A stretch of 64,000 bases of DNA from JANQOH01 sp965243325. Its GTDB lineage: Bacteria > Pseudomonadota > Alphaproteobacteria > UBA7887. The notes beneath the pieces are model-generated. The model was given only the letters and a program-made list of their open reading frames with translations. It ran no database searches and was not told the origin of the DNA. Location: the NCBI GenBank assembly GCA_965243325.1, contig CBDEUQ010000003.1, forward strand, positions 1,054,001 to 1,118,000, written 5' to 3'. Position numbers and translations under genes: made by a program. Positions 8,256-18,100 of the stretch are shown here, one piece after another (the stretch's first letter is position 1; every line of letters begins with the position of its first letter).

Positions 8256-9416
8256 ATGAAACGCGGCGAGACCGGCCGATACGATACAACATTCGTCGGC
8301 CGCGAGGCTGTGCGTGCGTTCGTGCCTGCGCCCCTGCCGCCCGCCCCCGCGCTGGACCTCGCGGCGCTGCAAGGCCCGCTGGAGGAAGCGTTGCTGGCGC
8401 TGGGCCGCCTCGACAGCGTCACGGCGCTGCTCCCGGACGCGCGCCTGTTTCTCTACAGCTACATCCGCAAGGAAGCCGTTCTGTCGTCGCAGATCGAAGG
8501 CACGCAGTCTTCGTTGTCCGATTTTCTGCTGTTCGAACACGATGCGTTGCCCGGCGTGCCGCTCGACGACGTCGTCGAAGTCTCGAATTACGTCGCCGCG
8601 CTCGAGCACGGGCTGCGCCGCCTGCGCGAGGGGCTGCCGCTCAGCAACCGCCTCATCCGCGAGGCCCACGCCGAGCTGCTGCGGCGCGGGCGGGGCCGGG
8701 ACAAGACGCCGGGCGAGTTTCGGCGGTCGCAGAACTGGATCGGCGGCCGCCGGCCCGGGACGGCGTGTTTCGTGCCGCCGCCCGCCGACGCGGTTGCCGA
8801 TTGCATGTCGGACCTCGAACGTTTTCTCCATGCGCGGGATGCGGGGCTGCCGGCGCTCTTGCGGGCCGGCCTCGCCCACGTGCAGTTCGAGACCGTTCAC
8901 CCGTTTCTCGACGGCAACGGCCGCGTGGGGCGCATGCTGATCGCGCTCCAGTTGTGCCACGACGGTGTGTTGCGCGAGCCGCTGCTGTATCTGAGCCTCT
9001 ACTTCAAGCAGCGTCGCGACGACTACTACGCGCTTCTGCACGACGTGCGAGAGAACGGCGACTGGGAAGCGTGGCTCGCCTTCTTTCTCGACGGCGTGAC
9101 GCAAACCGCGGAAGGTGCGGTGTCGACGGCGCAAGGGTTGCTGTCGCTGTTCCGGGACGACGAGGCGCGCGTCCGGCGGACCGGCCGCGGCGCGGGGTCG
9201 GCGCTGCGCGTTCACCGCGTCTTGCGGGAACGCCCGGTCGCGCCGCTCCAGAACATCGCGGACCGCGCGGGGCTGTCTTTCAAGACCGCCGCCGCCGGGA
9301 TGAACGCGCTCGAACGGCTGGGCGTAGCGCGCGAGCTGACCGGCCGGAAGCGCAACCGCCTGTTCGGCTACGACCGCTATCTCGCCACCCTCGGAGAGGG
9401 AACCGAGCCGCTGTGA
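8256..9416 (+). CDS. Fic-domain AMP transferase with C-terminal winged helix
   Basis: A 386-residue Fic/DOC-family protein that transfers AMP (or another nucleotide moiety) from a nucleotide to hydroxyl side chains. The complete catalytic motif HPFLDGNGRVGR is at residues 215-226 (H215, D219, N221, R223, R226). The autoinhibitory motif S-x3-E-G (S77, E81, G82, in SSQIEGTQ) lies N-terminal to the core, marking a class II Fic protein with intramolecular inhibition. The C-terminal 80 residues form a winged helix (IADRAGLSFKTAAAGMNALE), as in chromosomal Fic/Fic-HTH regulators. The gene stands alone behind a large palindrome. The target protein is unknown. Confidence 0.93.
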   Translation: MKRGETGRYDTTFVGREAVRAFVPAPLPPAPALDLAALQGPLEEALLALGRLDSVTALLPDARLFLYSYIRKEAVLSSQIEGTQSSLSDFLLFEHDALPGVPLDDVVEVSNYVAALEHGLRRLREGLPLSNRLIREAHAELLRRGRGRDKTPGEFRRSQNWIGGRRPGTACFVPPPADAVADCMSDLERFLHARDAGLPALLRAGLAHVQFETVHPFLDGNGRVGRMLIALQLCHDGVLREPLLYLSLYFKQRRDDYYALLHDVRENGDWEAWLAFFLDGVTQTAEGAVSTAQGLLSLFRDDEARVRRTGRGAGSALRVHRVLRERPVAPLQNIADRAGLSFKTAAAGMNALERLGVARELTGRKRNRLFGYDRYLATLGEGTEPL

Positions 9417-9480
9417 GCGCGGCGGAAGCCGCGCACGAGACTTCATTCCATGCCTGACCGCGACTCATGGGGCGATTTTC

Positions 9481-9789
9481 TCACCGGCGGCAAACGGCGT
9501 TTCGCCGCCGCCTTCCGGAGTGCGAGGCGCGGATTCCGGACGACGGTCGGCCGGCACCCGCCGCGCCGACGCCCGCCCCAGCCGGCGGTCGTACGGACCC
9601 TCGGCCCCTCCGCCCCTCCGCCTCGTAGCGATCGCGCCAACGCCGAAACGTGCGCTCCGAGACCCCGAGTATCTCCGCCGCCTCCGACCGACCCAGCGCC
9701 CCGCGCCGCGTACGACCGTAAATCTCCTCGAACTTCATCAGCCTAAGCCCCTGTACCCGCTCCGTCCGACGCATCGCCTCCCTCCACAC
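9481..9789 (-). pseudogene. Remnant of an ISNCY-type transposase (N-terminal part)
   Basis: The reading frame gives MKFEEIYGRTRRGALGRSEA followed by AEILGVSERTFRRWRDRYEA, the typical N-terminal helix-turn-helix of ISNCY-family transposases. After this the frame becomes low-complexity and stops, and no DDE catalytic region is seen. It is therefore a truncated or frameshifted remnant of about 60 recognisable residues. It lies directly next to IS256 copy 2, which fits a local hot spot for insertions. Confidence 0.6.
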
Positions 9790-9867
9790 CGTGGAGGCGA
9801 TCTAAAACCGGACAGATTATCTGGTACATGGACCGGACATACCGTGTGTTACCGACACCGCCGCGAC

Positions 9868-11147
9868 GGTGACGTAAGAATTTATGTGTCAGGTGGGAAG
9901 GGGGTACTCCCTGTGGTGACGACAACCACAAACAGGAGCACCCCGCATGTCCCAGCAAGCTGCGACGATCATGAGCCTACCCCAGGCCTTTGAGGTGGTG
10001 AAGGAGATGCAGGCAGGCGGACTGGACTGGGGCGAGGGCTACCGCCCGCTCGGCCGCCAGGCGCTGGCCGAGATCATCGAGGGCCGGATGGCCGAGGCGG
10101 TGGATCGCTGGCTCGACAACCTCGACGCCGGCGCGATGCGCGACCGGCGCAACGGGACCTACCGCCGCTGCCTGCTGAGCGAGCTCGGCGACATCGAGCT
10201 CAACGTGCCGCGCACCCGGCACTTCTGCCCGACCGGGGTTGTGAAGAGCTACGCAAGGCGCGCGCCGGAGATCGACCGTGCCATCCTGGCCGGCTTCGTG
10301 CTGGGGCTTTCGACGCGCAAGGTGGGCGAGGTCCTGCTGGCCCTGCTCGGGCGCCCGGTCTCGGCCGCGACGGTGAGCCGGGTCTCCAAGACGCTCGACA
10401 TGGCGGTCGAGGCCTTCCACCGCAGGCCGCTGAAGAACGCCTACAAGGCGCTGATGCTCGACGGCGTGGTGCTGGCCCGCAAGACCGGCGCCGGCGCGCT
10501 CAGGAGGCCGGTCCTGGTGGCGCTCGGCATCCGCCCCGACGGCAAGAAGGAGATCATCGACTTCCATCTCGCCGTCAGCGAAGGCGCCCGCGAGTGGGAA
10601 GTGTTCCTCAACCGGCTGTACCACCGCGGGCTCACCGGCGAAGGCCTTGAGATGATCTGCGTCGATGGCGGCAAGGGCCTGCTGGCTGCCTTGCCGTTCG
10701 TCTATCCCGGCATCCCGGTTCAGAGGTGCTGGGCGCACAAGATGCGCAACATCCTCAACAAGGTCCGCAAGGCCGACCAGGAGGCCGTCAAGGCCGATGT
10801 CCACGCCGTCATGAATGCAAAGAGCCGCCGCAAGGCCCAGAGCGCCGCCCGACGCTTCGCCGACCGCTGGCAAAGCACCTACCCCAAGGCCGTCGCCTGC
10901 CTGCGCAGCGATCTCGACGAGCTGCTCACCTGCTTCCGCTACCGGACCCTCGATGAGCGAAAGCGGGTCAGGACCACCAACGCCATCGAACGAAGGTTCC
11001 GGGAGGTCCGCAGACGAACCCGGCCCATGGGAACCTTCCAGGACCGGACCTCAATGGACCGCGTCCTCTACGCGGTATTCATCCACGAAAACAAGTCTCA
11101 GGGAATCAGCACCCCCGTCTCCCTGACACATAACTCTTGACGTTACC
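9868..11147 (+). mobile_element. IS256-family insertion sequence, copy 2 (1280 bp)
   Basis: Same element as at 4484-5763, with the same ends (GGTGACGTAAG left, GACGTTACC right). It is flanked by a 9-bp direct repeat CGCCGCGAC at 9859-9867 and 11148-11156. It lies only 80 bp upstream of the DUF1302 gene and points toward it, so it may have separated that operon from its original promoter or supply outward transcription. The transposase sequence is identical to the other copies, implying recent movement. Confidence 0.95.
9947..11140 (+). CDS. IS256-family transposase, copy 2
   Basis: Identical 397-residue translation to the transposase at 4563-5756, with the same DDE residues and the same 79-bp leader containing the AGGAGCACCCC ribosome-binding region. 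No disruption is seen. Confidence 0.97.
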   Translation: MSQQAATIMSLPQAFEVVKEMQAGGLDWGEGYRPLGRQALAEIIEGRMAEAVDRWLDNLDAGAMRDRRNGTYRRCLLSELGDIELNVPRTRHFCPTGVVKSYARRAPEIDRAILAGFVLGLSTRKVGEVLLALLGRPVSAATVSRVSKTLDMAVEAFHRRPLKNAYKALMLDGVVLARKTGAGALRRPVLVALGIRPDGKKEIIDFHLAVSEGAREWEVFLNRLYHRGLTGEGLEMICVDGGKGLLAALPFVYPGIPVQRCWAHKMRNILNKVRKADQEAVKADVHAVMNAKSRRKAQSAARRFADRWQSTYPKAVACLRSDLDELLTCFRYRTLDERKRVRTTNAIERRFREVRRRTRPMGTFQDRTSMDRVLYAVFIHENKSQGISTPVSLTHNS

Positions 11148-11227
11148 CGCCGCGACCGTCGGCTTGCCACGCTTCCGCCGCCGCTGTATCGTTTTTTCGT
11201 CGCACGAACGGTCCGGGGGAGTCGTCC

Positions 11228-13339
11228 ATGTCTGCCATGCCGCGCCGTGGCTGCACGCCGCCGCGTTCCAGCCTGACGGTGGCCGCGTTCCTGGTCTGCG
11301 CCGCCGGCGCGGCGCCGGCGGCCGAGTTCGGGAGCGGCGAGTCGTCGGTCCGCATCGACACCACGATCTCGCACGGCCTCATGTTCCGCGTCGCCGATCG
11401 CGACGACAGCCTGACGAGCGTCAATTCCGACGACGGCGCGCGCAACTACAGCCGCGGCCTGGTCAGCAACACCTCGCGCCTCGTCAGCGAGATCGACATC
11501 GACCGCGGCGCCTTCGGCGCCTTCGCCCGGGTCCAGGGCTTCTACGATCTGGAGAACCGGAGCGGCACGCGGGAATACAGGCCGCTGTCGGACGAGGCCC
11601 TGGCGCGCGCCGGCAGCGACGCCGAGATCCTCGACGCCTACGTTACCGGCACCTTCGACTCGGGGGCCATGGCGATCGACGCGCGCATCGGCAACCAGGT
11701 GCTCAACTGGGGCGAGAGCACGTTCATCCAGAACGGCATCAACGTCATCAACCCGTTCGACGTGGCGCGGCTGCGCAAGCCCGGCGCCGAGCTGCGCGAC
11801 GGCCTGCTGCCGGTTCCCCTCGCGGCGGTGTCGGTGGCGGCCACCGACACGCTGACCGCGGAAGCCTTCTACCAGTTCCGCTGGGCCGAGACGCGGATCG
11901 ACCCGGTGGGCACATACTTCGCCACCAACGACTACGCCGCGCCGGGCGGGACGCGGGCGTTCCTGTCCGAGATTCCCGGCGTCACCGACCGGGGCGGCAG
12001 CATCAACGACGCCATCCCCGGCATCAGCACCGCCGTCAACGCCGATCTCGCCGCCGTCGGCGCGGACTGCCGACCGGTCTCCGCCGGGCCGCCGCCGGAG
12101 TTCGCCGGCGCCGCCTGCCAGCCGGCGTTCGACGAAGGCTGGCTCGGCGTGTCGCGCGACCCCGACCGCGAGCCGGGCAACGCCGGGCAATGGGGCGTCG
12201 CCCTGCGCTGGTACTCGGAAGCCCTGAACGACACCGAGTTCGGCTTCTATTTCGTCAACCACCACAGCCGCGTGCCGCTGGTCAGCGCGCGGTTCGGCAC
12301 GCCGGCGGGATTCCAGAGCGGCCTCGCCGTGGCCGGCGCCGTGTCGAGGCCGGGGTCCGCCACGGCGGGCGCGATCGCCGGCGCCGTGACGCCGGCGGTG
12401 ACCGCGGCGGTGACCGACGCGGTGACGCAGCAGGTGACCCAGGCGGTGACGGCGCAGGTTCCGGCCGGCATACCGAACCGCGACGACGTAATCGCGCAGC
12501 AGGTCGCGCAGCAGCTCGCCAGCCCGCAGGTGCAGGAGACGATCGCCACCGAGATCCGCAACGGGGTCGGAGGCCAGGTGGCGGGAGCTCTCGGCGGCAT
12601 CGTCCCGCTGATGGCGATCGACCGCTACGGGCAGACGGCGGGCTATTTCGTCGAATACCCGGAGGATCTCAAGGTCTTCGGCTTCAGCTTCAACACGCTG
12701 CTCGGCACGACCGGATGGGCGTTGCAGGGCGAATACTCGTTCCGCCCCGATTCGCCGCTGCAGCGGACCGAGGCGTCGGTGATCGAGGAGGGGCTGGGGC
12801 CGCTGATCGACACCCTGTCGACCGGCGCCCCGACGCCGGAGGCGCTCGCCAGCCTGGGGACGCGCCTGCAAGGCTACGTCGAGCGCGACGTGAGCCAGCT
12901 TCAGGCCACGGCGACCAGGCTGTTCGGGCCGACGCTCGGCGCCGACAGCGTGGTGTTCGTCGCCGAGGCGGCGCTGGTCCACGTGCACGACATGCCCGAC
13001 GCCGCGATCCTGCCGCTGGACACGCCGGGCAACGAGGATGGCGGCGATGTCGCCGACGCCACCTCGTTCGGCTATCGCGCCGCCACCCGGTTCGACTACA
13101 ACAACGCCCTCGGCGCGGCGCGGCTGTCGCCCTATGCGCAGTTCCAGCACGACGTGAACGGCAACAGCCCCGGCGCCGGCGGCACGTTCGCCGAAGGCCG
13201 CACGGCGCTGACGCTGGGCCTCCGCTTGAGCTGGCTCGACCGCGTGCGCGCCGACGTGAGCTATACCCGCTACGACGGCGACACGAACTATCTCAGCGAC
13301 CGCGACTTCGTTTCGCTGTCCGCCTCCTACTCGTTCTGA
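11228..13339 (+). CDS. DUF1302 family outer-membrane protein
   Basis: A 703-residue exported protein with a signal peptide ending near residue 35 (AGAAPAAEF) and many alternating amphipathic strands, finishing in an aromatic residue (SASYSF) as outer-membrane barrels do. The family-typical segment VLNWGESTFIQNGINVINPF is present near residue 160. The start at 11228 has a GGGGGAG ribosome-binding site eight bases upstream. Unusually, residues about 378-440 form a low-complexity Ala/Val/Thr/Gln helix (AVTPAVTAAVTDAVTQQVTQ, then further Gln-rich sequence) that may be a coiled-coil insertion. It is followed at once by DUF1329, YCF48-like and MMPL genes, a recurring proteobacterial cluster linked to export or uptake of lipids and other hydrophobic compounds. 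Confidence 0.9.
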   Translation: MSAMPRRGCTPPRSSLTVAAFLVCAAGAAPAAEFGSGESSVRIDTTISHGLMFRVADRDDSLTSVNSDDGARNYSRGLVSNTSRLVSEIDIDRGAFGAFARVQGFYDLENRSGTREYRPLSDEALARAGSDAEILDAYVTGTFDSGAMAIDARIGNQVLNWGESTFIQNGINVINPFDVARLRKPGAELRDGLLPVPLAAVSVAATDTLTAEAFYQFRWAETRIDPVGTYFATNDYAAPGGTRAFLSEIPGVTDRGGSINDAIPGISTAVNADLAAVGADCRPVSAGPPPEFAGAACQPAFDEGWLGVSRDPDREPGNAGQWGVALRWYSEALNDTEFGFYFVNHHSRVPLVSARFGTPAGFQSGLAVAGAVSRPGSATAGAIAGAVTPAVTAAVTDAVTQQVTQAVTAQVPAGIPNRDDVIAQQVAQQLASPQVQETIATEIRNGVGGQVAGALGGIVPLMAIDRYGQTAGYFVEYPEDLKVFGFSFNTLLGTTGWALQGEYSFRPDSPLQRTEASVIEEGLGPLIDTLSTGAPTPEALASLGTRLQGYVERDVSQLQATATRLFGPTLGADSVVFVAEAALVHVHDMPDAAILPLDTPGNEDGGDVADATSFGYRAATRFDYNNALGAARLSPYAQFQHDVNGNSPGAGGTFAEGRTALTLGLRLSWLDRVRADVSYTRYDGDTNYLSDRDFVSLSASYSF

Positions 13340-13357
13340 GGTCACTCCGAGGTCACG

Positions 13358-14728
13358 ATGAGCGCCAGACCAGCATCCGCGTTTCGATTCGGCGCCGCGC
13401 TCGTCGCCGCGTGCGCATTCGCCCTCCCGGCCGCGGCCGATCTCACGGCCGATCAGGTCGCCCGCCTCGGCGCCGATCTGACGCCGCTGGGCGGCGAACG
13501 GGCGGGCAACGCCGAGGGCACCATCCCCGAATGGACCGGCGGCATCGTCGCGCCGCCCGGCGGCTACACGCTGGGCGAGCACCACCGCGACCCCTACGCC
13601 GGGGACGAGCCGCTGTTCGTCATCGACGCCGGCAACCTCGACGCGTACCGCGACCGGCTCTCGGTCGGGCATCAGCGCATGCTCGAGACGTATCCGACGT
13701 TCCGCCTGCCGGTCTATCCGACGCGCCGCAGCGCCTCGGCGCCGGAGCGCATCTACGAGGCGACGCGGCAGTTCGCCGCCGCGGCCCGGCTCGAGGACGG
13801 CGGCAACGGCGTTGGCGGCGCGGTCATCGGCATTCCCTTCCCGATCCCCGCCAACGGCCTGGAGGCGGTCTGGAACCACCTGCTGCGCTACCGCGGCGAG
13901 ACGGTCGAGTGCGTCGTCGGTCAGGCGGCGGTGACCCGCGGCGGTGCCTACACGATGGTCAAGTTCGGCCTCCAGATCGAGATCCGCTACTCGCTCCCCG
14001 GCATGACCGAGGAGGCGCTCGGCAACACGATGATCCTGTTCAAGCAGCGGGTCCTCGCGCCGGCCCGGCTCGCCGGCGACATCCTGCTCGTCCACGAGAC
14101 GATGAACCAGGTCCGCGAGCCGCGCAACGCGTGGACGTACAACCCGGGCCAGCGGCGCGTGCGGCGGGCGCCGAACGTGGCTTACGACAACCCGGGCACG
14201 ACCACCGACGGGCTGCGCACCGCCGACCAGTTCGACATGTTCAACGGCGCCGTCGACCGCTACGACTGGACGCTCGTCGGCAAGCGCGAGCTCTACGTGC
14301 CGTACAACTCCTACGCGCTGCACAGCGACAGCCTCTCCTTCGACGACATTCTCACGCCGCTGCATGTCGACCCGGCGCACACGCGCTACGAGCTGCACCG
14401 CGTGTGGGTGGTCGAGGCGACGCTCAAGGAGGGCGCGCGCCACATCTACAAGCGGCGCACGTTCTACATCGACGAGGACTCGTGGCAGATCCTGCTCGCC
14501 GACGTCTACGACAACCGCGACGAGCTGTGGCGGGTGCAGGAGGGGCACGTCATCAACTACTACGAGAAGCCGCTCATCTGGCCGACGCTCGAGGTGCACA
14601 CCGACCTCCAGGCGGGGCGCTACCTGGCGCTCGGCCTCGACAACGAATACCCGATGTGCACCTACGACGTGGCCGTCACGTCGCGCGACTTCACGCCGGC
14701 GGCGCTGCGCCGCGAGGGCCGGCGCTGA
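13358..14728 (+). CDS. DUF1329 family envelope protein
   Basis: A 456-residue exported protein with a clear signal peptide (hydrophobic residues 8-28, cleavage after AAA). DUF1329 proteins resemble LolB/outer-membrane lipoprotein-sorting folds, and nearly always accompany DUF1302 proteins. Visible family features are LTPLGGERAGNAEGTIPEW near residue 40 and the Tyr/Trp-rich C-terminal half. It starts 18 bp after the DUF1302 stop with a GAGGTC ribosome-binding site. It probably shuttles a hydrophobic ligand in the periplasm between the RND pump and the outer-membrane partner. That role is inferred from context. Confidence 0.9.
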   Translation: MSARPASAFRFGAALVAACAFALPAAADLTADQVARLGADLTPLGGERAGNAEGTIPEWTGGIVAPPGGYTLGEHHRDPYAGDEPLFVIDAGNLDAYRDRLSVGHQRMLETYPTFRLPVYPTRRSASAPERIYEATRQFAAAARLEDGGNGVGGAVIGIPFPIPANGLEAVWNHLLRYRGETVECVVGQAAVTRGGAYTMVKFGLQIEIRYSLPGMTEEALGNTMILFKQRVLAPARLAGDILLVHETMNQVREPRNAWTYNPGQRRVRRAPNVAYDNPGTTTDGLRTADQFDMFNGAVDRYDWTLVGKRELYVPYNSYALHSDSLSFDDILTPLHVDPAHTRYELHRVWVVEATLKEGARHIYKRRTFYIDEDSWQILLADVYDNRDELWRVQEGHVINYYEKPLIWPTLEVHTDLQAGRYLALGLDNEYPMCTYDVAVTSRDFTPAALRREGRR

Positions 14729-15714
14729 CGCGGCCCGGTTCGGCGCCGCGGCGCGCGCTCGCCGCCGCCGCGCTCGCCGCGGCCACCCTCCTGTCGCAGA
14801 CGCCCGCGGTCGGGACGGCGAACGCCGCGCCGGCGCTGCTGACCGACGGGGCGGCGGCGGGCGGGCGCGCCATCGTCGTCGGCGAGCGCGGCCACGTGCT
14901 GTTCTCGGACGACGCCGGCGCGTCGTGGACGCGGGCGCGGGTGCCCGCGCGGGCGCTGCTCACCGCGGTGCACATGCACGACGCGAGGCTCGGCTGGGCG
15001 GTCGGCCACGACGCCGCCGTGCTGCGCACGGACGACGGCGGCGCCACGTGGCGCCTTGTTCACCACGCTCCGGAGATGCACCTGCCGCTGCTCGACGTCT
15101 GGTTCCGCGACGCCGACGCCGGCTTCGCCGTCGGCGCCTTCGGCCTCTTCCTCGCCAGCGCCGACGGCGGCGAGAGCTGGACCTGCCGCAACGGCTGCGA
15201 CGAGGCGGAGGAGCCGCCGCTGCTGCTGACGCCCGGCAACGACTGGGCGGACGACTTCCACCTCAACGCCATCGCTCCCGCCAGCGGCGGCCGCGTATAC
15301 CTCGCCGGCGAGGCGGGCGCGCTGTACCGCTCCGACGACGACGGCGCGACGTGGCGGGCGCTGTCCTCGCCGTACCACGGCTCGTGGTTCGCCGCCCTGG
15401 CGACCGACGCCGACACGGTGCTCGTCGCCGGGCTGCGCGGCCACCTGTTCCGCTCCGCCGACGCCGGCCTGAGCTGGGCGCAGGTCGCCACCGGCACGAC
15501 GGCGACGCTGGCCGGCGCGGCGCGCAGCGAAGCCGGCGCGATCGTCGTCGTCGGCCTCGCCGGAGCCGTCTTCGTCAGCCGCGACGGCGGCCACAGCGTC
15601 GAGGCGCGGTCGCTGCCGACGCGGCAGGGGCTGTCCGGCGCGCTGGCGGTTCCCGGCGGCGGCGTGGTCCTGCTGGGCGAGTCGGGTATCTCGCCGCTTC
15701 CCGGCGTCGAGTAG
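14725..15714 (+). CDS. YCF48-like / Asp-box repeat periplasmic protein
   Basis: A roughly 329-residue beta-propeller-type protein with six Asp-box repeats (for example SDDAGASW, RTDDGGATW, SADGGESW, RSDDDGATW, RSADAGLSW and SRDGGHS). The N-terminus reads as a signal peptide (TRPGSAPRRALAAAALAAAT, ending near VGTANAAP). No ATG, GTG or TTG lies at the right place. The best start is a CTG at 14725 overlapping the stop of the previous gene (CTGA); the first ATG would remove the signal peptide. A non-canonical CTG start or a sequence change is therefore likely. The gene is third in the DUF1302 operon. Confidence 0.8.
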   Translation: MTRPGSAPRRALAAAALAAATLLSQTPAVGTANAAPALLTDGAAAGGRAIVVGERGHVLFSDDAGASWTRARVPARALLTAVHMHDARLGWAVGHDAAVLRTDDGGATWRLVHHAPEMHLPLLDVWFRDADAGFAVGAFGLFLASADGGESWTCRNGCDEAEEPPLLLTPGNDWADDFHLNAIAPASGGRVYLAGEAGALYRSDDDGATWRALSSPYHGSWFAALATDADTVLVAGLRGHLFRSADAGLSWAQVATGTTATLAGAARSEAGAIVVVGLAGAVFVSRDGGHSVEARSLPTRQGLSGALAVPGGGVVLLGESGISPLPGVE

Positions 15715-15719
15715 GCGCG

Positions 15720-18077
15720 GTGGCGGCGGGCGCATTGGGCGTGGCCGGCGCCGTCGACCGGCTGGTGTTCGGCCGCAGACGGCTGACGCTCGCCTTCTTC
15801 GCCGCCGTCACCCTGGCGATGGGGTGGCTCGCGTCCGATCTCAGGGTCGACGCCGGCTTCACCAAGCTGCTGCCGGTCGAGCACGAGTACATGGAGACCT
15901 TTCTCCAGTACCGCGACGCCTTCGGCGGCGCCGACCGCGTGGCCGTCGCCGTGGTGGCGCGCGACGGCGACATGTTCACGCCCGAGTTCTTCGCGCTGCT
16001 GGGCGAGGTGACGGACTCGGTGTTCTTCCTTCCCGGGGTCGACCGGACGCAGGTCTACTCGGTGCTGACGCCGAACGTGCGCTACATCGAGGTCGTCGAG
16101 GACGGGGTGGTCAGCGGCGACGTGCTGCCGGCCGACTTCGAGCCGACTGCGGAAGGTCTTGCGCGGGTGCGCGAGAACATCGTCAAGGCCGGCATCGTCG
16201 GGCGGCTGGTGGCCAACGACTTCTCCGGCGCCCTGGTCAGCGCCAAGCTGCAGGAGTTCGACCCCAACACCGGCGAGCGGCTGGACTATCTCGCGGTCGC
16301 CGACGAGCTCGAGCGCATCCGCGGCGCGGCGGCGGCGCGCGAAGGCATGGACGCCTTCGCCGACATGCACGTCATCGGCTTCGCCAAGGTGGTCGGCGAC
16401 ATTGCCGCGGGCGCCGTGCGCGTGGTGCTGTTCTTTGCCGTCACCTTCGCCATCACGGCGGCGTTCGTGTGGGCGTTCACGCGCTCGCTGCGCCTGACGG
16501 TGATGCCGCTCGCGTGCGCGCTCGTCGCCATGGTCTGGCAGCTCGGGGCGCTCGCCGGACTCGGCTACGGCATCGACCCGATGTCGATCCTGGTGCCGTT
16601 CCTCGTGTTCGCGATCGGCGTCAGCCACGGCGTGCAGATGGTCAGCGCGGTGCGCGCCGAGGCGCTCGGCGGCGCGACGCCGCTGGCGGCGGCGCGGACG
16701 AGCCTGCGCCGCCTGCTGCTGCCGGGGGCGGTGGCGCTGGCGTCCGACACGGTGGGCTTCGTCACCATCTCGCTCATCGCGGTGCCCGTGATCCAGGAGA
16801 TCGCGGTCGCCGCCAGCCTCGGCGTCGCCGCCATCATCCTCACCAACCTCGGCCTGCTGCCGGTGCTGCTGTCGTGGGTGGGGACCGACGACCGCGCCCG
16901 CGACGCCGCGCGCGCCCGCGACCGGCGCCTCGCGCGCCTGTGGGGGCGGCTCGCGGGGGTTGCCCGGCGCGGCCCGGCGCTGGCGGCGATCGTCGCGGCG
17001 GCGGCGCTGATCGTCGTCGGCGCCGTCTACGCGCCGCAGGTGCGTATCGGCGACCAGCACCACGGGGTGCCGGAGCTGCGCCCCGCCTCGGTCTACAATC
17101 TCGATACCGCGGCGATCGCCGAGCGCTTCGAGATCGGCGTCGACGTGTTCACGGTCATCGCCGAGACGAAGCCGGAAGGCTGCATCGACTACGACGTGAT
17201 GGACACGCTCGACCGCTTCGAGTGGCACATGCGCAACGTGGACGGCGTGCAGTCGGTGGCCGCGCTGACCGGAGTCGTCCGCGCCATCGCCTCAGGCTTG
17301 AAGGAAGGCAGCCTCAAGTGGCGCACGGTGCCGCGCGACCCGTACGTGCTGGCGCAGACCGGCACCTACGTGCCGACGAGCAGCGGCCTGCTCAACGCCG
17401 ACTGCAGCGCCATGCCGGTGATGGTCTATACCGCCGACCACAAGGCCGAGACGATCGAGCGCGTCGTCGACGCGGTCAAGGCGTTCAACGCCGCGAACGA
17501 CAACCCCGACATCGTCTTCCGCCTCGCCGCCGGCAACGTCGGAGTCATGGCGGCGACGAACGAGGAGGTGGCGGCGGCGCAGTTCCCGATCCTCGGCTAC
17601 GTCTACGCCGCCGTCATCGTCCTGTGCCTCGTCTCGTTCCGCTCGCTGGCGGCGACGGTGTGCATCGTCGTCCCGCTCGCGGCGGTGTCGCTGCTGGCCT
17701 ACGCGCTGATGGCGGCGCTGGAGATCGGGCTCAAGGTCTCGACGCTGCCCGTCGTCGCGCTCGGCATCGGCATCGGCGTCGACTACGGCATCTACATATA
17801 CGGACGCCTGCGGCTGTATCTCGAGGAGGGGCTCGACTTCGCCACCGCCTACGTGCGCACCCTCGCCACTGCCGGCGCCGCGGTGGTGCTCACCGGGCTC
17901 ACCCTCGCCGCCGGGGTGGCGACGTGGATCGTGGCGCCGCTCCAGCTTCAGGCCGACGTGGGCACGGTGCTGACGTTCATGTTCCTCGTCAACATGGTCG
18001 GCGCCATCGTGCTGCTGCCGGCGCTCGGCGCCTGGCTCATCGCGCCCGGGCGGGGGAAGGCGCGGACCCGGCGGTGA
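15720..18077 (+). CDS. MMPL/RND-superfamily transporter
   Basis: A 785-residue inner-membrane transporter from a GTG start at 15720, five bases after the previous stop. It shows the duplicated RND layout: one N-terminal helix, a large periplasmic loop (about residues 45-220), five helices, a short linker, a further helix with a second loop (about 430-620), and five C-terminal helices. The final block contains GIGIGVDYGIYIYGRL, typical of MMPL proteins. It is driven by the proton motive force and, with its DUF1302/DUF1329/YCF48 partners, probably moves a lipid or hydrophobic substrate. The substrate is unknown. Confidence 0.92.
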   Translation: MAAGALGVAGAVDRLVFGRRRLTLAFFAAVTLAMGWLASDLRVDAGFTKLLPVEHEYMETFLQYRDAFGGADRVAVAVVARDGDMFTPEFFALLGEVTDSVFFLPGVDRTQVYSVLTPNVRYIEVVEDGVVSGDVLPADFEPTAEGLARVRENIVKAGIVGRLVANDFSGALVSAKLQEFDPNTGERLDYLAVADELERIRGAAAAREGMDAFADMHVIGFAKVVGDIAAGAVRVVLFFAVTFAITAAFVWAFTRSLRLTVMPLACALVAMVWQLGALAGLGYGIDPMSILVPFLVFAIGVSHGVQMVSAVRAEALGGATPLAAARTSLRRLLLPGAVALASDTVGFVTISLIAVPVIQEIAVAASLGVAAIILTNLGLLPVLLSWVGTDDRARDAARARDRRLARLWGRLAGVARRGPALAAIVAAAALIVVGAVYAPQVRIGDQHHGVPELRPASVYNLDTAAIAERFEIGVDVFTVIAETKPEGCIDYDVMDTLDRFEWHMRNVDGVQSVAALTGVVRAIASGLKEGSLKWRTVPRDPYVLAQTGTYVPTSSGLLNADCSAMPVMVYTADHKAETIERVVDAVKAFNAANDNPDIVFRLAAGNVGVMAATNEEVAAAQFPILGYVYAAVIVLCLVSFRSLAATVCIVVPLAAVSLLAYALMAALEIGLKVSTLPVVALGIGIGVDYGIYIYGRLRLYLEEGLDFATAYVRTLATAGAAVVLTGLTLAAGVATWIVAPLQLQADVGTVLTFMFLVNMVGAIVLLPALGAWLIAPGRGKARTRR

Positions 18078-18100
18078 GCCGCCCGGTGCCGCCGTTGTCA

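Noticed and set aside
11051..14599. 1182-residue minus-strand open frame
   Set aside because: Antisense to the DUF1302 and DUF1329 genes, low-complexity Val/Arg/His composition.
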